In this document: one piece after another, positions 1 to 11,100 of the stretch | How the letters are laid out: each line of letters starts with the position of its first letter | Numbering within the stretch: the first letter of the stretch is position 1 | From: Pythium myriotylum | Taxonomy: Eukaryota > Oomycota > Peronosporomycetes > Pythiales > Pythiaceae | DNA length: 64,000 bases | NCBI GenBank assembly: GCA_023091665.1 | Contig: JALJCQ010000009.1 | Location: 2,232,001-2,296,000 of the forward strand | Direction: 5' to 3' | Made by a program: the position numbers and the translations under genes | Notes under the pieces: model-generated | What the model was told of the DNA's origin: nothing | The model's input: the letters and a program-made list of their open reading frames with translations, nothing else | Database searches by the model: none

Positions 1-13
1 TGGCTGGTCAGCT

Positions 14-196
14 TCAACCAGACGAGCGAGCCAAGATACGTCGGTGAGATTCCGCGAACTGACGGCGATTTGGCTTGCTCGCGATCTCGACGGACTTGGT
101 ATTAGGTCGGCGTCGGTAGTGCTTGTCGGGAGCAGAGTCAACAACGAAGCTCATCAGAACGACGACGAGGATTAGATGGAGATTTTGCATTCGCAA
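14..196 (-). CDS. Small secreted peptide, 60 aa (possibly a first exon)
   Basis: A 60-residue reading frame with a clear signal-peptide-like start: a charged N-terminus, then about 14 hydrophobic residues (LHLILVVVLMSFVV) and a small-residue stretch (DSAP) that would suit signal peptidase. The remainder is short, basic and polar, rich in Arg and Ser. I looked for the RXLR-EER and LxLFLAK effector motifs and found neither; HRRIL near the end is not RXLR. The frame stops at position 14 with TGA, so it could be a complete tiny secreted protein or the first exon of a gene continuing beyond the left edge. No family is recognised. The gene reads on the same strand as its neighbour at 306-2417, whose stop lies about 110 bases upstream of this start. 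Confidence 0.4.
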   Translation of the reverse strand: MRMQNLHLILVVVLMSFVVDSAPDKHYRRRPNTKSVEIASKPNRRQFAESHRRILARSSG

Positions 197-305
197 TGGG
201 GAAAATGAGAACTGAAACGAGACTGGAGCAAGACGCTATGACCTCTCATCTGCAGCCTTTTCTACTACTGCATGTGGAACACACGCATAAAATGGCCATT
301 CAACC

Positions 306-2417
306 TCAGCCCTCGTAACGAAGGAGCGCAACCCCGAGGAGGGTGAAGCCGAGTCCAAAAAGATATCGCCCAAACCGCGATTCATACGGAGCAGCATGGA
401 CGGAGATCATGCCCTCTCGGATCGCACTCCAGAATTCCTCGCCGAATTTGTCACGAGTCAAGCTAGTGCCATGCTCCAGATCTGACGCATCAAAATCGTA
501 ATGTCCGTGCTCCTGATCCTCATGCATACTGATTACTAGCTCACAAGCAATCAAGAACTCCGATTCAGTCCAAGGTGACACGTGCGATGATACTCCATCA
601 GCCTTTATGCTTCCATCTCCACGTGAAAAGATGGGCCAGCGTTTCCTAGTGTCGTCGAGAGGCTGTGTCCTCCAAGCATCAAGACACACCGAGGCATTTG
701 CATTCCAATTGCCATCTTCAACTTGTGATCGTCGCACCCGTCCAGATGAGACGCAAGAATAGCAGACGACAGCAAAAATGAACGTGCACCAAACAAAACC
801 CCAGTATCCTCGGAGCAGTGTCCGCCCACATTGATGAAGGCCAGACGTCCTTGGTGACATCAGGGATGAACTCGTTTTGGCAGTTGCGTCAACAGTGCAT
901 GAGGTCATGGCGTCAACGCTTTCCCTCTCGTCATCAGAGAACGCCCATGAACGAGGCTCGGCTTGATAACTGCGAACACTGATTTCCGGCGGACACACTT
1001 CTGAGTTGATGTGAGATGTCTCTTGCTGTTTCACACCGCGTTCGATCGAATTGTCTTCACATCGAAGTTCCAAGCCAATATCAGCTAACTCGCTTGTCTC
1101 CTTCGAATGAATGAACAAGTACGAGACTTTATCGTCGGAGATCACGTTTGGAGAATTCTCGCGACATTCATCTTGGTTTGTATCTTCACATATCTTAGCG
1201 AACTCGGGGTCGTTATTCGCGAAGAACTTTTGTGATAGCGTACTGGAAGAATTCAACGAGGGCTCGTCAGCGTAAGCAGTAGAATCGGCAGTAGAATGCA
1301 GGGCCGTGTCGTTTGGATTCGCAAAATCGAACCGCACGTGCTCGGAGACGAGCTCTCCAAACACACCCGTTGCAATATCACTGTGAGGGAGAGTTTTGCT
1401 CGCAAGAAACTCAATGGCTCCGACAGAAGCTGATCCTAACTCGTCCAGACGATCAGAGTTTGTAGAATGGCCTTTGCTGAAGCCGTTGTCGACATTAGCG
1501 CAAACGGTCATAGCGTACCCCTCAGTACACGTAGAGTCCACTTTCAACAATGCGGTTGAGTTGATGTCCCTTGGTTCTACCACTTGAAACAAGTCACTTG
1601 AACCAATGCTGTTGCTGCTCGGCAACTCAGGTATCTCAATCCCTGTAGTGGCCTCGGTCGAGTTCATGGTACCGGTAGCAGTATCAACAAGGAGAAATCC
1701 ATCATGATCAGATTTACGCAGTTTGACTGGCTCGATGAATTCGAGATTCTCATAAAACCTCCCATCGTGTGAATCACCCTTGATTTTCTCCTCGTCGACA
1801 ACACCGATCGGCCTTGCTGGTGAATGAATCGGGGAACCTGGAATCCTGCCGAGCCGTATACGATGCGAGTGATTGACCATAGACTCAGGGTGCACACAAC
1901 CGTCTTTATTAGGGCTGTTGTGCTCGTCGATCGTAGAAAGACCAGAATTTCGCTCGATGCGTTCCACCGACTGCTGGAGACTTGAGTCGGTTGCATTGGG
2001 TCCAACCAATCCAAGTCGCGGGTCTGCGCCCTGGGACGCTGCAGAATCATGGTTGAGGATTCCCTGTTCGCTCGTACCTTCTCCACCGCAAGCGGGAGCT
2101 TGACATCCTTCAACCGTGGTCTCGTGATCTATGCTAAAAGTCCGTTCTGTGCTGAGATTACGAGTCGCAACTACTTCAACGCACGCTGTGGCCTTCTCAT
2201 CTCCATTCTGCGCATCGCTTCCACCCACTTGAACATCGTTCATCATCAGGTGAGAAGTCCTCTTTCCCAGGAGTCGAGGCAATCGGATCGGGCTTGCGCG
2301 TAGCTGCTGATTGCGTTCGCCCCAACTGACTGCAAACCTCCTCTTGACGCGTTGACGGGTCTCTTGTTTCCTCGACGAGCTCTTCTTCTTGGGCGACCGG
2401 GTAGCCGCGCGCTTCAT
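306..2417 (-). CDS. Unknown acidic protein with two C-terminal membrane segments, 703 aa
   Basis: A long single-exon frame with ATG at 2417-2415. The first 60 residues are basic (several Lys/Arg clusters), then comes a long Ser/Asp/Glu-rich, low-complexity, probably disordered region up to about residue 530. The C-terminal part has a hydrophobic segment at about 538-560 (WGFVWCTFIFAVVCYSC), a loop of about 120 residues containing acidic and His-rich stretches, and a second hydrophobic segment at about 685-700 followed by a short Arg-Tyr-Glu-Gly tail. This suggests a tail-anchored or hairpin membrane protein with a large soluble N-terminal region, but the topology is inferred only. I recognise no domain. 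It is divergently arranged with the PH-START gene, sharing an intergenic region of about 550 bases. Confidence 0.7.
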   Translation of the reverse strand: MKRAATRSPKKKSSSRKQETRQRVKRRFAVSWGERNQQLRASPIRLPRLLGKRTSHLMMNDVQVGGSDAQNGDEKATACVEVVATRNLSTERTFSIDHETTVEGCQAPACGGEGTSEQGILNHDSAASQGADPRLGLVGPNATDSSLQQSVERIERNSGLSTIDEHNSPNKDGCVHPESMVNHSHRIRLGRIPGSPIHSPARPIGVVDEEKIKGDSHDGRFYENLEFIEPVKLRKSDHDGFLLVDTATGTMNSTEATTGIEIPELPSSNSIGSSDLFQVVEPRDINSTALLKVDSTCTEGYAMTVCANVDNGFSKGHSTNSDRLDELGSASVGAIEFLASKTLPHSDIATGVFGELVSEHVRFDFANPNDTALHSTADSTAYADEPSLNSSSTLSQKFFANNDPEFAKICEDTNQDECRENSPNVISDDKVSYLFIHSKETSELADIGLELRCEDNSIERGVKQQETSHINSEVCPPEISVRSYQAEPRSWAFSDDERESVDAMTSCTVDATAKTSSSLMSPRTSGLHQCGRTLLRGYWGFVWCTFIFAVVCYSCVSSGRVRRSQVEDGNWNANASVCLDAWRTQPLDDTRKRWPIFSRGDGSIKADGVSSHVSPWTESEFLIACELVISMHEDQEHGHYDFDASDLEHGTSLTRDKFGEEFWSAIREGMISVHAAPYESRFGRYLFGLGFTLLGVALLRYEG

Positions 2418-2965
2418 CGCGACGAGATGGCTTGTGACTCTGGTCTGGGAGCCGAGCAGGTTTCCTCTCGGAAATGGCGGGAGGCACCCTGTCGCACTTC
2501 AACTTCCACGATTTGGATACGCTTATAGTGTGGACACACTAATTTCGGCGCCGGCCACACATGGAAGTGTGGGGAAAGTCTTCCCTTCTCGCTCCATTCA
2601 GCTGTACGACGAAGGCATCCACGCGACATCCGCGACGACTGCACCCGTTCGCTGGTCGCGCCGACACTGCGGGTGAGACCACCTGCCATGGGACGGATGA
2701 GGGCAGCGTATGGGGGCGTCATCCAAGTCGCAAACGGCTGCGACACTCAGGCATCAGCGAGGCGACGTGTTTCCCATCGTAAACAGGTGGGTCAGCTCCT
2801 AACACGGTCGTTGGCCCACCCATATTCGATACAGAAATCAAGTTTCGGGGATAGAAATGGGTTTGGCGGCCTCTTACCTGTTTAGTCTCTCACCACGAAA
2901 CCCACCACCACTTCACCTTCACGTTGCTGTACGGTCCAGCCCGAGGGGCAACACGAGGCGTCGGG
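2418..2965. other. Divergent intergenic region
   Basis: About 550 bases between the start codons of two divergent genes, so promoter elements for both should lie here. Short overlapping frames on both strands have no recognisable content. I could not identify a convincing TATA or oomycete initiator element by eye. Confidence 0.5.
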
Positions 2966-5900
2966 ATGGAAGGCTCCGGAGCCATGGCGCGCCCGGACGG
3001 CGTGCCGGACATTCTCCTGGACGCCGACCGCCTCAACATGCTGCTCGACATCATCTGCACGGACTACATCACGGCCTCCTACGCCAGCCGCGAGAACGGC
3101 AAGAAAGTGGTCTTCAAAGCACTCCAGAAACTCTACCTCAGCGTCTACGCGTCCGCGCCATCGCTGGCCGCCAACGTGCGCGACGCCACCTTCACAGACC
3201 GCTGTCGACTCTTCTACGACGAGCTCATCATCGAGTTCGAGCGCAAGCGGCACCAACAGTTCACCGAGATGACGGCGGCCCACAACTCGGCTAGTCATTC
3301 GTTGTCGCCATCGATGCCGATTGCGGACGATGTGGTCGTCAAGGAAACGCTCAAGCCCAAACTAGCTCAGTTCGTGGAGGAGACGGTGAAAGAACGAGAC
3401 CGCCAAGTGCGAGCTGCTGCTCAACCTAGTGATAGTTCTGCCTCCAGCGGCCGAGCGCAGGCGCAACTCCCGCGCGGCACGTCACTCCCCACCACTACAA
3501 CGGCGTCTGCTTCCTTTGTGCCGGGCACAGTCCCGGCTTCCGCGCCACTTCATCCTGAGGGCTTGCCCGCGTCAACTTGGCAATCTGGTGAAATTCGAAT
3601 GGAAGGGTGGCTGCGGAAGAAGGGTCAGCACGTGAACCTGTGGCGCGATCGCTACTTCATGATTCGCACGACGCCCAACGGCATGCATTACCTGTGCTAC
3701 TTTCGCAAGAAAGGAGAGAAAGAGCCTCGCGGATGGTACGTTCTCGGTCCGGGAACGACTGTAGACGAGGTTCGCGAGTCTCCGAGCAAGATCGAGACCA
3801 AGCCACTCTTCACTTTCCGTATTCGCCACGTCACCCACGGCTCTGAAGATGTTGACGACTCTGCAGGACCCGCAACATCGTCTGCATCTAGCCACTTGCT
3901 TGTGGAAAATTCACCTATGATGAGCTCGTCCCAACTTCTAGTCCCTCAGACTGGTCGTGCATCAAGCTTGTCATTTGACGTGCCGATGTCGCCCGACACG
4001 GTAAGTGGGAACGGTGATTTTGATTTTGATACCCGGAATGCCAGGAAGCAAAGCTCGCGCAAGTTTCGCAGTCGGGCAACGGCTGCAGCAGTTGCCGCAA
4101 CCGCTGCGACGGCCATCGTACTGACCGGCGGTTTGGCTGGAGTGGGGATTGGTATGGGAATGGGTATGAGTGCAGCAGCTGCAGCAAGTGCTGGTGCGGC
4201 GGGTACCATCATTGTACAGAGTCGGAACAAAGGACCGATCGCCTTGGCCGCAGAGTCACTCGAGACAGCGATCTGGTGGCGGAATAGCATCTTGGAATGC
4301 ATTGCACAAGCTGAGGAACAGTGGAAACGCTATTTGAACTGGTACATGGACAAAGATCATGAAGTTCATTCGCAACAGAGTGATAACAGCTTGCTGTTGA
4401 GCGACGACGAAGGAACTACGTCATCGACTACGTCTCGGAAGAGCGCTCGTCCATTTTCTCTTGCGAAGCCTCCGTTATCGGCGTCTGTATCCACCGGTTC
4501 AATGCCCTCTAGAGGAAACTCTCAGAAAACCCAAGGGAGGCCACGTGTTGGTTCTTATGGATCTCTTCCCCGATCAATTGCCAAGACATTTCGCACTTCT
4601 GCGACGTTCTCCCAAGAGACCTCTTGGCGACTGTATGATTTCTCCTCGAAGATACGCGTTGATGTTGAAAAATCCCAGCTTCACAGCTCTGTCGTTGCAA
4701 AGAATGGACCTCCACCAGCATTACGAACTAGCATCAAAGTCATGGCGTCTCCCAAGAAGGTTTTTGAAATGTTGATGAAAACCGACAGTGCCTTCTATAG
4801 AATCAACCATGTCATTCAAGAGGCTCGTGTGCTCGAAGAAAACCATGGGGATCACAGTGACGTCATCTACTGGAAGCTTGCTCCGACGTACTTGTGGCCC
4901 GTCCATGTGGAAGCTCGTGATCTGTGTCTGCTACGGTACTGGCGAATGGAGCAAGACTCTTCGTATTTCATTTGTTTCCAGTCGACTACCCACGGCAACT
5001 GCCCATCAGCAAAGACATCAAAAGCTGTCCGAGGCTCTGTGATGGGAGGTGGTTTTATAATTTCACCCCGAGTTCACGCTGATGAGCATTTTGAGGAATG
5101 TTGGGTCACGTTGACGGTTCAGATCAATCCTAAGGGATGGATTGACTCGCAATTGGCTCGATCGTGGTATTACATGCACGCGTACGGCGTTCATTTCCTA
5201 GAGATGATTTCAGCCCTAACGGCCCCGACCGTCAACGTCGACACGACGCCTCGTCATTTCTCTGTTGGTGGCGCCGACGGCGACGGGGCGAAAGACCTTC
5301 AGCGCAAACCCTCGCTAAGCCAGCTCATCGTATCAGAAGTACAGCACCCGCTGCTAGAGCCTTTCCGTACAGACCTCACAGTCAAACATGCTCTTCCCCC
5401 GAAGTTCTGGAGTGAGCCAAGTGCCGCGAGTTTCCTCATCCGTGGACCTCAGTATTTCTCTTCACGAACAAAAGTACGGTCTTCTCCACAAGCGTTCCGA
5501 CTCATTGCAGTAGAGCTCTTGAAGGCCCAGGGGAGCGAGAAGATCCGCAATATTGGATTGTCTTCGTTCGAAAAGCAGGGCCTCTACACAGGAACCGGTA
5601 AGAACGACGATTCTCCTCTCATTTTCATCATCAATTTCATGATTCCCGGGCCTCCAAACCTCTCCCTCGTCATTTATTTCACGCCGGAGGATCCGGCCGA
5701 GTTGAAGAAGAACTCGGTATTTGCAGACTTGTGCCATGATTTCTTCAGAGGACCAAGCGACGAATACCGAACTAAGCGCCTAAAGCTCATTCCAAGAATC
5801 GTTCAAGGCACCTGGTCGATCCGAGAGGGCGTTGGTTCGACGCCGGCGATTCTTGGCACAAAGGTGAATCATTTCTACCATCAAGGCAAGCAATATCTGG

Positions 5901-6136
5901 AAGTCGACTATGACATCAGCAGCTCGACTGTCGCAAGCGGCATAGTCAAGATGATTAGTGGTTTCGCCCGCGACCTTGTTATCGATCTCGCCTTCGTGAT
6001 TGAGGCGCAGTCGTCACTGGAGCTGCCAGAGCGTGTGCTCGGATGTGTCCGCCTCGATGGGATCGACCTACGCCATGCAGTCCCTCACGTTCCACCAAAG
6101 AAACCTACAGGAACGTCTAAAGGAGGAGATCTATGA
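2966..6136 (+). CDS. PH-START-EDR2_C (DUF1336) lipid-binding protein, 1056 aa
   Basis: The architecture matches plant EDR2-like proteins and their oomycete relatives, which bind phosphoinositides/lipids and act at membranes. A conserved helical N-terminal region (about 12-110) is followed by a PH domain starting at about 210 (MEGWLRKKGQHVNLWRDRYF), interrupted by an insert, and closing near 434-448 (AIWWRNSILECI). A START domain spans about 575-748 (including YWKLAPTYLWPVHVEARDLC and HGNCP) and an EDR2_C domain about 814-1038. The insert in the PH domain holds an Ala/Gly-rich hydrophobic stretch at about 367-416. I start at ATG 2966; the frame is open to a TTG at 2924, but the ATG is the first in frame, with a second at 2984. 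The gene is single exon and convergent with the next gene, with an AATAAA at about 6167 between the two stop codons. Confidence 0.9.
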   Translation: MEGSGAMARPDGVPDILLDADRLNMLLDIICTDYITASYASRENGKKVVFKALQKLYLSVYASAPSLAANVRDATFTDRCRLFYDELIIEFERKRHQQFTEMTAAHNSASHSLSPSMPIADDVVVKETLKPKLAQFVEETVKERDRQVRAAAQPSDSSASSGRAQAQLPRGTSLPTTTTASASFVPGTVPASAPLHPEGLPASTWQSGEIRMEGWLRKKGQHVNLWRDRYFMIRTTPNGMHYLCYFRKKGEKEPRGWYVLGPGTTVDEVRESPSKIETKPLFTFRIRHVTHGSEDVDDSAGPATSSASSHLLVENSPMMSSSQLLVPQTGRASSLSFDVPMSPDTVSGNGDFDFDTRNARKQSSRKFRSRATAAAVAATAATAIVLTGGLAGVGIGMGMGMSAAAAASAGAAGTIIVQSRNKGPIALAAESLETAIWWRNSILECIAQAEEQWKRYLNWYMDKDHEVHSQQSDNSLLLSDDEGTTSSTTSRKSARPFSLAKPPLSASVSTGSMPSRGNSQKTQGRPRVGSYGSLPRSIAKTFRTSATFSQETSWRLYDFSSKIRVDVEKSQLHSSVVAKNGPPPALRTSIKVMASPKKVFEMLMKTDSAFYRINHVIQEARVLEENHGDHSDVIYWKLAPTYLWPVHVEARDLCLLRYWRMEQDSSYFICFQSTTHGNCPSAKTSKAVRGSVMGGGFIISPRVHADEHFEECWVTLTVQINPKGWIDSQLARSWYYMHAYGVHFLEMISALTAPTVNVDTTPRHFSVGGADGDGAKDLQRKPSLSQLIVSEVQHPLLEPFRTDLTVKHALPPKFWSEPSAASFLIRGPQYFSSRTKVRSSPQAFRLIAVELLKAQGSEKIRNIGLSSFEKQGLYTGTGKNDDSPLIFIINFMIPGPPNLSLVIYFTPEDPAELKKNSVFADLCHDFFRGPSDEYRTKRLKLIPRIVQGTWSIREGVGSTPAILGTKVNHFYHQGKQYLEVDYDISSSTVASGIVKMISGFARDLVIDLAFVIEAQSSLELPERVLGCVRLDGIDLRHAVPHVPPKKPTGTSKGGDL

Positions 6137-6198
6137 GACGCGGAAGACGAGTAGTTTGACAACAAGAAATAAACATGCCGTGTTCAAATACTACACTA

Positions 6199-7449
6199 CT
6201 ATGTGAAAAAGGCAAGAGAGCCCTCGAAGTTAACAGAAAACTCATCAAGAAGTTGCAAGTAAGCGGCATAGTGTCTCATCCATTCGCCTGCAAGTCGATC
6301 CTTGACTTCTTCGTCAAAGAGTGCAAGGAAAGCCTGCGTGTCAGTGTCGTCCATGTGGTTCTTCATCCATCCAAGCAACTTGGCCACCACGACTCCACTG
6401 GCTTCATCATCACCAAGGTTGTGGAACAGGCAGCTTAGCGCCTCGTACTCTTGCTCTTCTGTCAGAGACTGAGCAATGACTTCTTTCACCGCTGCCATCT
6501 CATCCCTCAACACCACCTCCAATTGCTCAAAAGTCTGAAGAATTGCAACACCCAACTCGTGGCGATCACCGTGCGTCTTCTCTAGAGCCACACCAAGAGC
6601 CTCTTTGTAAGGGTCAAAAACGGTTGTGACCTTGTATCCGACACCTGCGAGTACTGTGCGCTCCTCCAAGAGGTATTCCTTTAGCGTCACAACGTGGTCG
6701 ATGTGTTGGTCGAACGTGTGTAGCCATTTTGCGAGTGCAATAATCGCCTGTGGAGAAGCGCTGACTAGTTCGTCGCTTTCGATGACAGGGCGGACGCGCG
6801 TCATGTCCTCCAAAATGGTCTGATTCAACAAGGCGAACCCCACTTCAGTCCACTCGGCTTTAAGTGCGGACTGACCCCATGGTGATGTCAGGTAGGCAAG
6901 CGATTCTTCCGCATTGTTGTTTTCTCCCGTTTTCCCTTGTTGGTTGATGTGACTGTTACTTCCGACGCGGAAGAACCCAAGTACAGACCGCACAAACGAA
7001 GACGATCGTTGGGTTCGACGCCGCTCTGGTAACGCTGCGGTCTCTTCTTGGTGCTTCTTGAGCCACGCGATCGTGTCCATCATACCCTTCTTGGAACGCT
7101 TCTCATTCGTGGCCTCCGCCATCTTGTCTTCAATCTCATGCAGTTCTTTCAGCTGCTCCCGCACTTCTTCGGGCGTGAGCTTGCGTGGGGGCTTGGGTTT
7201 CTCCAGCGTCTTCTTCGTACCCCCAAATGCCTCCAGGTCGGCCCACGCCATGGGATCTTCGGCCCCCCCATCGCCGTCTTGCTCATCCTGAGCATGGGAG
7301 GTGAAGGTGCCGAGGATGCGGTATGAAGCCGATCGGTGGGGCTTGTCTTCGACTTGGTTCTCGCTCTCGTCGTGCTGGTCCGGCAACTTCAACGTCGCCG
7401 GCGTCGGTTCGCGGCGCTGCTCCTGCTGGTTCTCCGTCTCCAGCACCAT
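6199..7449 (-). CDS. Unknown soluble helical protein, 416 aa
   Basis: A single-exon frame with ATG at 7449-7447 and TAG at 6199. Residues 1-70 are polar and acidic and probably disordered. Residues about 85-150 are charged and likely coiled coil (KLTPEEVREQLKELHEIEDK). From about 190 to the end the sequence is predicted to be all helical, with short conserved-looking hydrophobic helices (WTEVGFALLNQTILEDM, ALAKWLHTFDQHIDHV). There is no signal peptide or membrane segment. The motif SASYRILGTF near residue 40 and the Arg/Ser-rich stretch around 143-160 could be phosphorylation or membrane-association sites, but this is speculation. I do not recognise the family. It converges on the PH-START gene (62 bases apart) and is divergent from SF3B1. 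Confidence 0.75.
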   Translation of the reverse strand: MVLETENQQEQRREPTPATLKLPDQHDESENQVEDKPHRSASYRILGTFTSHAQDEQDGDGGAEDPMAWADLEAFGGTKKTLEKPKPPRKLTPEEVREQLKELHEIEDKMAEATNEKRSKKGMMDTIAWLKKHQEETAALPERRRTQRSSSFVRSVLGFFRVGSNSHINQQGKTGENNNAEESLAYLTSPWGQSALKAEWTEVGFALLNQTILEDMTRVRPVIESDELVSASPQAIIALAKWLHTFDQHIDHVVTLKEYLLEERTVLAGVGYKVTTVFDPYKEALGVALEKTHGDRHELGVAILQTFEQLEVVLRDEMAAVKEVIAQSLTEEQEYEALSCLFHNLGDDEASGVVVAKLLGWMKNHMDDTDTQAFLALFDEEVKDRLAGEWMRHYAAYLQLLDEFSVNFEGSLAFFT

Positions 7450-8165
7450 GGCGTTTCGCGAAGTGGCTCTCTTGGACTCGCTTGAACTGCTGCTGTCGTC
7501 GCTGATTGTGTTCTGGGCTGAGGGCAGCAGCCTCTTGTTCCTCGTCGGGGAGCTGAGATGCTCGTGAGAAGAGGTGCTGCTGCTGCGCTACGGAAATATA
7601 GAAACACGCAGATCTCTATCAACCAATCGTCGTGGTACAACCTATTCGCAATGGATTACCATTGGCTGTAAATAAGAAAGATGTGACACAGACGCGAAAG
7701 GGTCGAAGTTTCCTGGCGATTTTAACAGCCATTTGATGGGCCGCATCCATGCAGCCGCACCACCGCGGCGTCGACGGATGCTGACGCAGAGAACCCACTA
7801 GAGTCGGTTCCCAACTACTGCGACGGACTCGGAGGCGAGCGATGGGCCGCGCGCGAGGCTGCTTCGTCCGCGCACCTCTCCAAGATCAGCAAGTCCTGTC
7901 AGCTGCCTCCGTCCCAAAACAAGGTGGGGTGGCTTCATGCAAGTAGTGTTCACCACACCAAACTAGGCCCCGCAAAACCTCGGACTTGATAAAACCTCGT
8001 CCACAGGGAGGTTTTGTGTGGGTTGGAGCCGCGACCAAGAAGCGAAGAAGCGCCACCCAAGCAGAGCGACCCGAGCCTCGATCGCGGCGACTTCCCGGCG
8101 GACGCGAGCGTGCGAGAGACCTGAGAGTGCCACCGACACGCAGAGACGCTTCTGCTCTACCGGCC
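7450..8165. other. Divergent intergenic region and SF3B1 5' leader
   Basis: About 715 bases between two divergent ATGs. The final 180 bases are open in the SF3B1 frame back to a TTG at 7986 but lack an in-frame ATG, so I treat them as 5' untranslated leader. No RNA gene or repeat is seen. Confidence 0.5.
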
Positions 8166-11100
8166 ATGGCTTCGAACGGCGACGAGAAGGTCGGATTGGC
8201 CTCGACAGGGCACTTCGACCAGGACATCTACGGAAGCGGCGCCGACGCGACTGACAAATACGCGGGCTTCTCATCGACGGTCGTAGACGATGACGACGAT
8301 GACGACGAAGCGCTGGAGATGAAGGCGCTGCGCAAAGGACGAGGCATGGCGTCGGCCAGAGCGCGCGGCGGGGCTGAACCAGTGAACGACGGTTTGGTCG
8401 ACGACAACTACGACCCGTTCTCCAGTAAGGCTCGTGAAGAGAACGGGTCTGGCCTCGTCAACACGCGCATCGCAGACCGCGAGAATGACTACCGCAAGCG
8501 CCGCTTCGACCGCATGCTGTCGCCTGAACGAGGTGACGCGTTTGACGGCACGACGCCGCAGCGGTCCTACAAAGAAATCATGCAGAGCCAGAGGCTCGAG
8601 TCGGAGCGGAACGAAGTCCTGCGCAAGATCCAGAAAAAGAAGCAAGAAGAAGAGGAGCTCAAGAAGCGCGGCGAGGAGGCTGCGGCCGGAAAGGGCGAAG
8701 AGAGCGATCCTGCCAGTAGCTCGGCGACTCGGCGGCGCAAGCGAATGCGATGGGATGACCCCGGCTCCTCTGCTGAGACCAAGACCGACAGTGGAGAATC
8801 CGAATGGGACACGGCGTCGGATGCGAGCACTGCGACGACAAGCGCTGCGAGTGCCCCAACACCCTCACGAGCCTCTCGCTGGGATGCAACTCCCTCTGCG
8901 GCGACACCGAAGAAGAATCGATGGGATGCCACGCCAGTCGGCAATAGCAATGGTGCCGCTGCAACGCCAAGTCGGTCCAAGTGGGATGTAACTCCCGCGT
9001 CCATCCTCAGTGGTAATGCGACGCCAGCTCCGGGTGGAAAGCGCTCACGTTGGGACGAGACCCCAATGGCTGGTGGGGCGGAAAAGACTCCGATGCGGGG
9101 TGAACCGATGACGCCCGGAGGCTCGATCGCTGCTGGCGTCCTGAGTGGCAATCTGACCCCAGAATTGGCTCAGCGACTGCGCCTAGAGCAAGAGATTGAA
9201 GAGCGTAATCGCCCGCTGAGTGATGAAGAGCTAGACGCGATGTTCCCGGCAACAGGGTACAAGATTTTGGATCCACCTGCTTCGTACGTGCCGATTCGCA
9301 CCCCTTCTCGTAAACTTCTCGCCACACCCACACCCATGGGTATGACGCCTGGATTTGCAATTCAGGCAACACCAGCTCGTGAAGATTACGGCCTGGGCAA
9401 CATGATGACTCCATCAGGCGAAATTCCCTTCATCAAACCAGAAGACTACCAGTACTTTGGTAAGCTTATGGATGAGATCGACGAGGAATCACTGGACACG
9501 GAGGCCGCGAAAGAGCGCAAGATCATGCGGTTGCTACTGAAAATCAAGAATGGCACTCCTCCTCAGAGAAAGACAGCACTTCGCCAGATCTCCGACAAAG
9601 CACGCGAATTTGGCGCCGGTCCTCTATTCAACCAAATCCTGCCTTTGCTGATGTCTCCTACTTTGGAGGATCAGGAGCGACACTTACTTGTCAAGGTAAT
9701 CGACCGAATATTGTACAAGTTGGATGATCTCGTACGACCTTACGTACACAAAATCCTGGTTGTCATTGAACCATTGTTGATCGATGAGGATTACTACGCC
9801 CGTGTCGAAGGTCGAGAGATCGTCTCCAACCTAGCAAAGGCGGCCGGTCTCGCAACTATGATTTCGACTATGCGACCCGATATTGACACGGATGATGAGT
9901 ACGTGCGAAATACTACTGCTCGGGCGTTCGCAGTTGTTGCTTCCGCACTTGGCATTCCAGCTCTACTACCATTCCTGAAGGCTGTGTGCCAATCGACGAA
10001 GTCTTGGCAAGCTCGTCACACGGGTATCAAGATTGTCCAACAGATCGCCATTCTCATGGGCTGCGCAGTGCTTCCCCATCTGACACACCTTGTTGAGATC
10101 ATCGCGCATGGCTTGGAGGATGAGCAAAAGGTCCGCACGATTACGGCTCTCGCGCTTGCGGCTCTAGCCGAGTCGGCTTTTCCGTACGGTATCGAGTCGT
10201 TTGACTCGGTATTGCGTCCTCTCGGTCGAGGCATCCGCAAACACCACGGAAAAGGATTGGCGGCTTTTCTGAAAGCGATTGGTTTCATCATCCCGCTCAT
10301 GGACGCACACTACGCAAATTATTTCACGCGTGAAGTGATGCCGATACTGATTCGCGAGTTTCAGTCACCTGACGAAGAGATGAAAAAGATTGTCTTGAAG
10401 GTCGTGAAGCAATGTGTGTCTACGGAGGGTGTCGAGGCCGCATACGTGAAGGAAAATGTTCTACCTCCGTTTTTCAGGCACTTTTGGGTGCGACGAATGG
10501 CTCTCGATCGACGGAATTATCGTCAATTGGTGGAGACGACTGTAGAACTTGCAAACAACGTTGGTGCTAGCGAGATTATCTCCCGAGTAGTTGACGATCT
10601 GAAGGATGAGAGTGAGCCATACCGACGGATGGTCATGGAAGCAATCCATAAGGTAATTACGAACCTCGGAGCATCCGATATTGGTCCCGACCTGGAGGAA
10701 AAGCTCATCGACGGCATCTTGTACGCCTTCCAAGAGCAGACGTCTGATGATACTTTCGTCATGCTTAATGGCTTCGGCGTCGTTGTGAATGCACTCGGAG
10801 TTCGTGCGAAGAACTATCTTCCTCAGATTTGCGGTACCATCAAGTGGCGACTCAACAACAAGCCGGCGAAGGTTCGCATGCAAGCCGCAGATTTGATCAG
10901 CCGCATTGCTGTCGTCATGAAGTTGTGTGACCAGGAACAGCTTATGGGTCATATGGGTGTCGTATTGTACGAGTACTTGGGCGAAGAGTATCCAGAAGTG
11001 TTGGGCAGTATTCTGGGTGCGCTCAAAGCAATCGTTAATGTGATCGGTATGACGAAGATGACTCCTCCCATCAAGGACTTGCTTCCTCGGTTGACACCAA

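Noticed and set aside
14..196. RXLR or Crinkler effector
   Set aside because: Neither RXLR/EER nor LxLFLAK is present in the peptide.
7986..8165. N-terminal extension of SF3B1 from TTG
   Set aside because: There is no ATG in it, and the known N-terminus of the family begins at the ATG at 8166.
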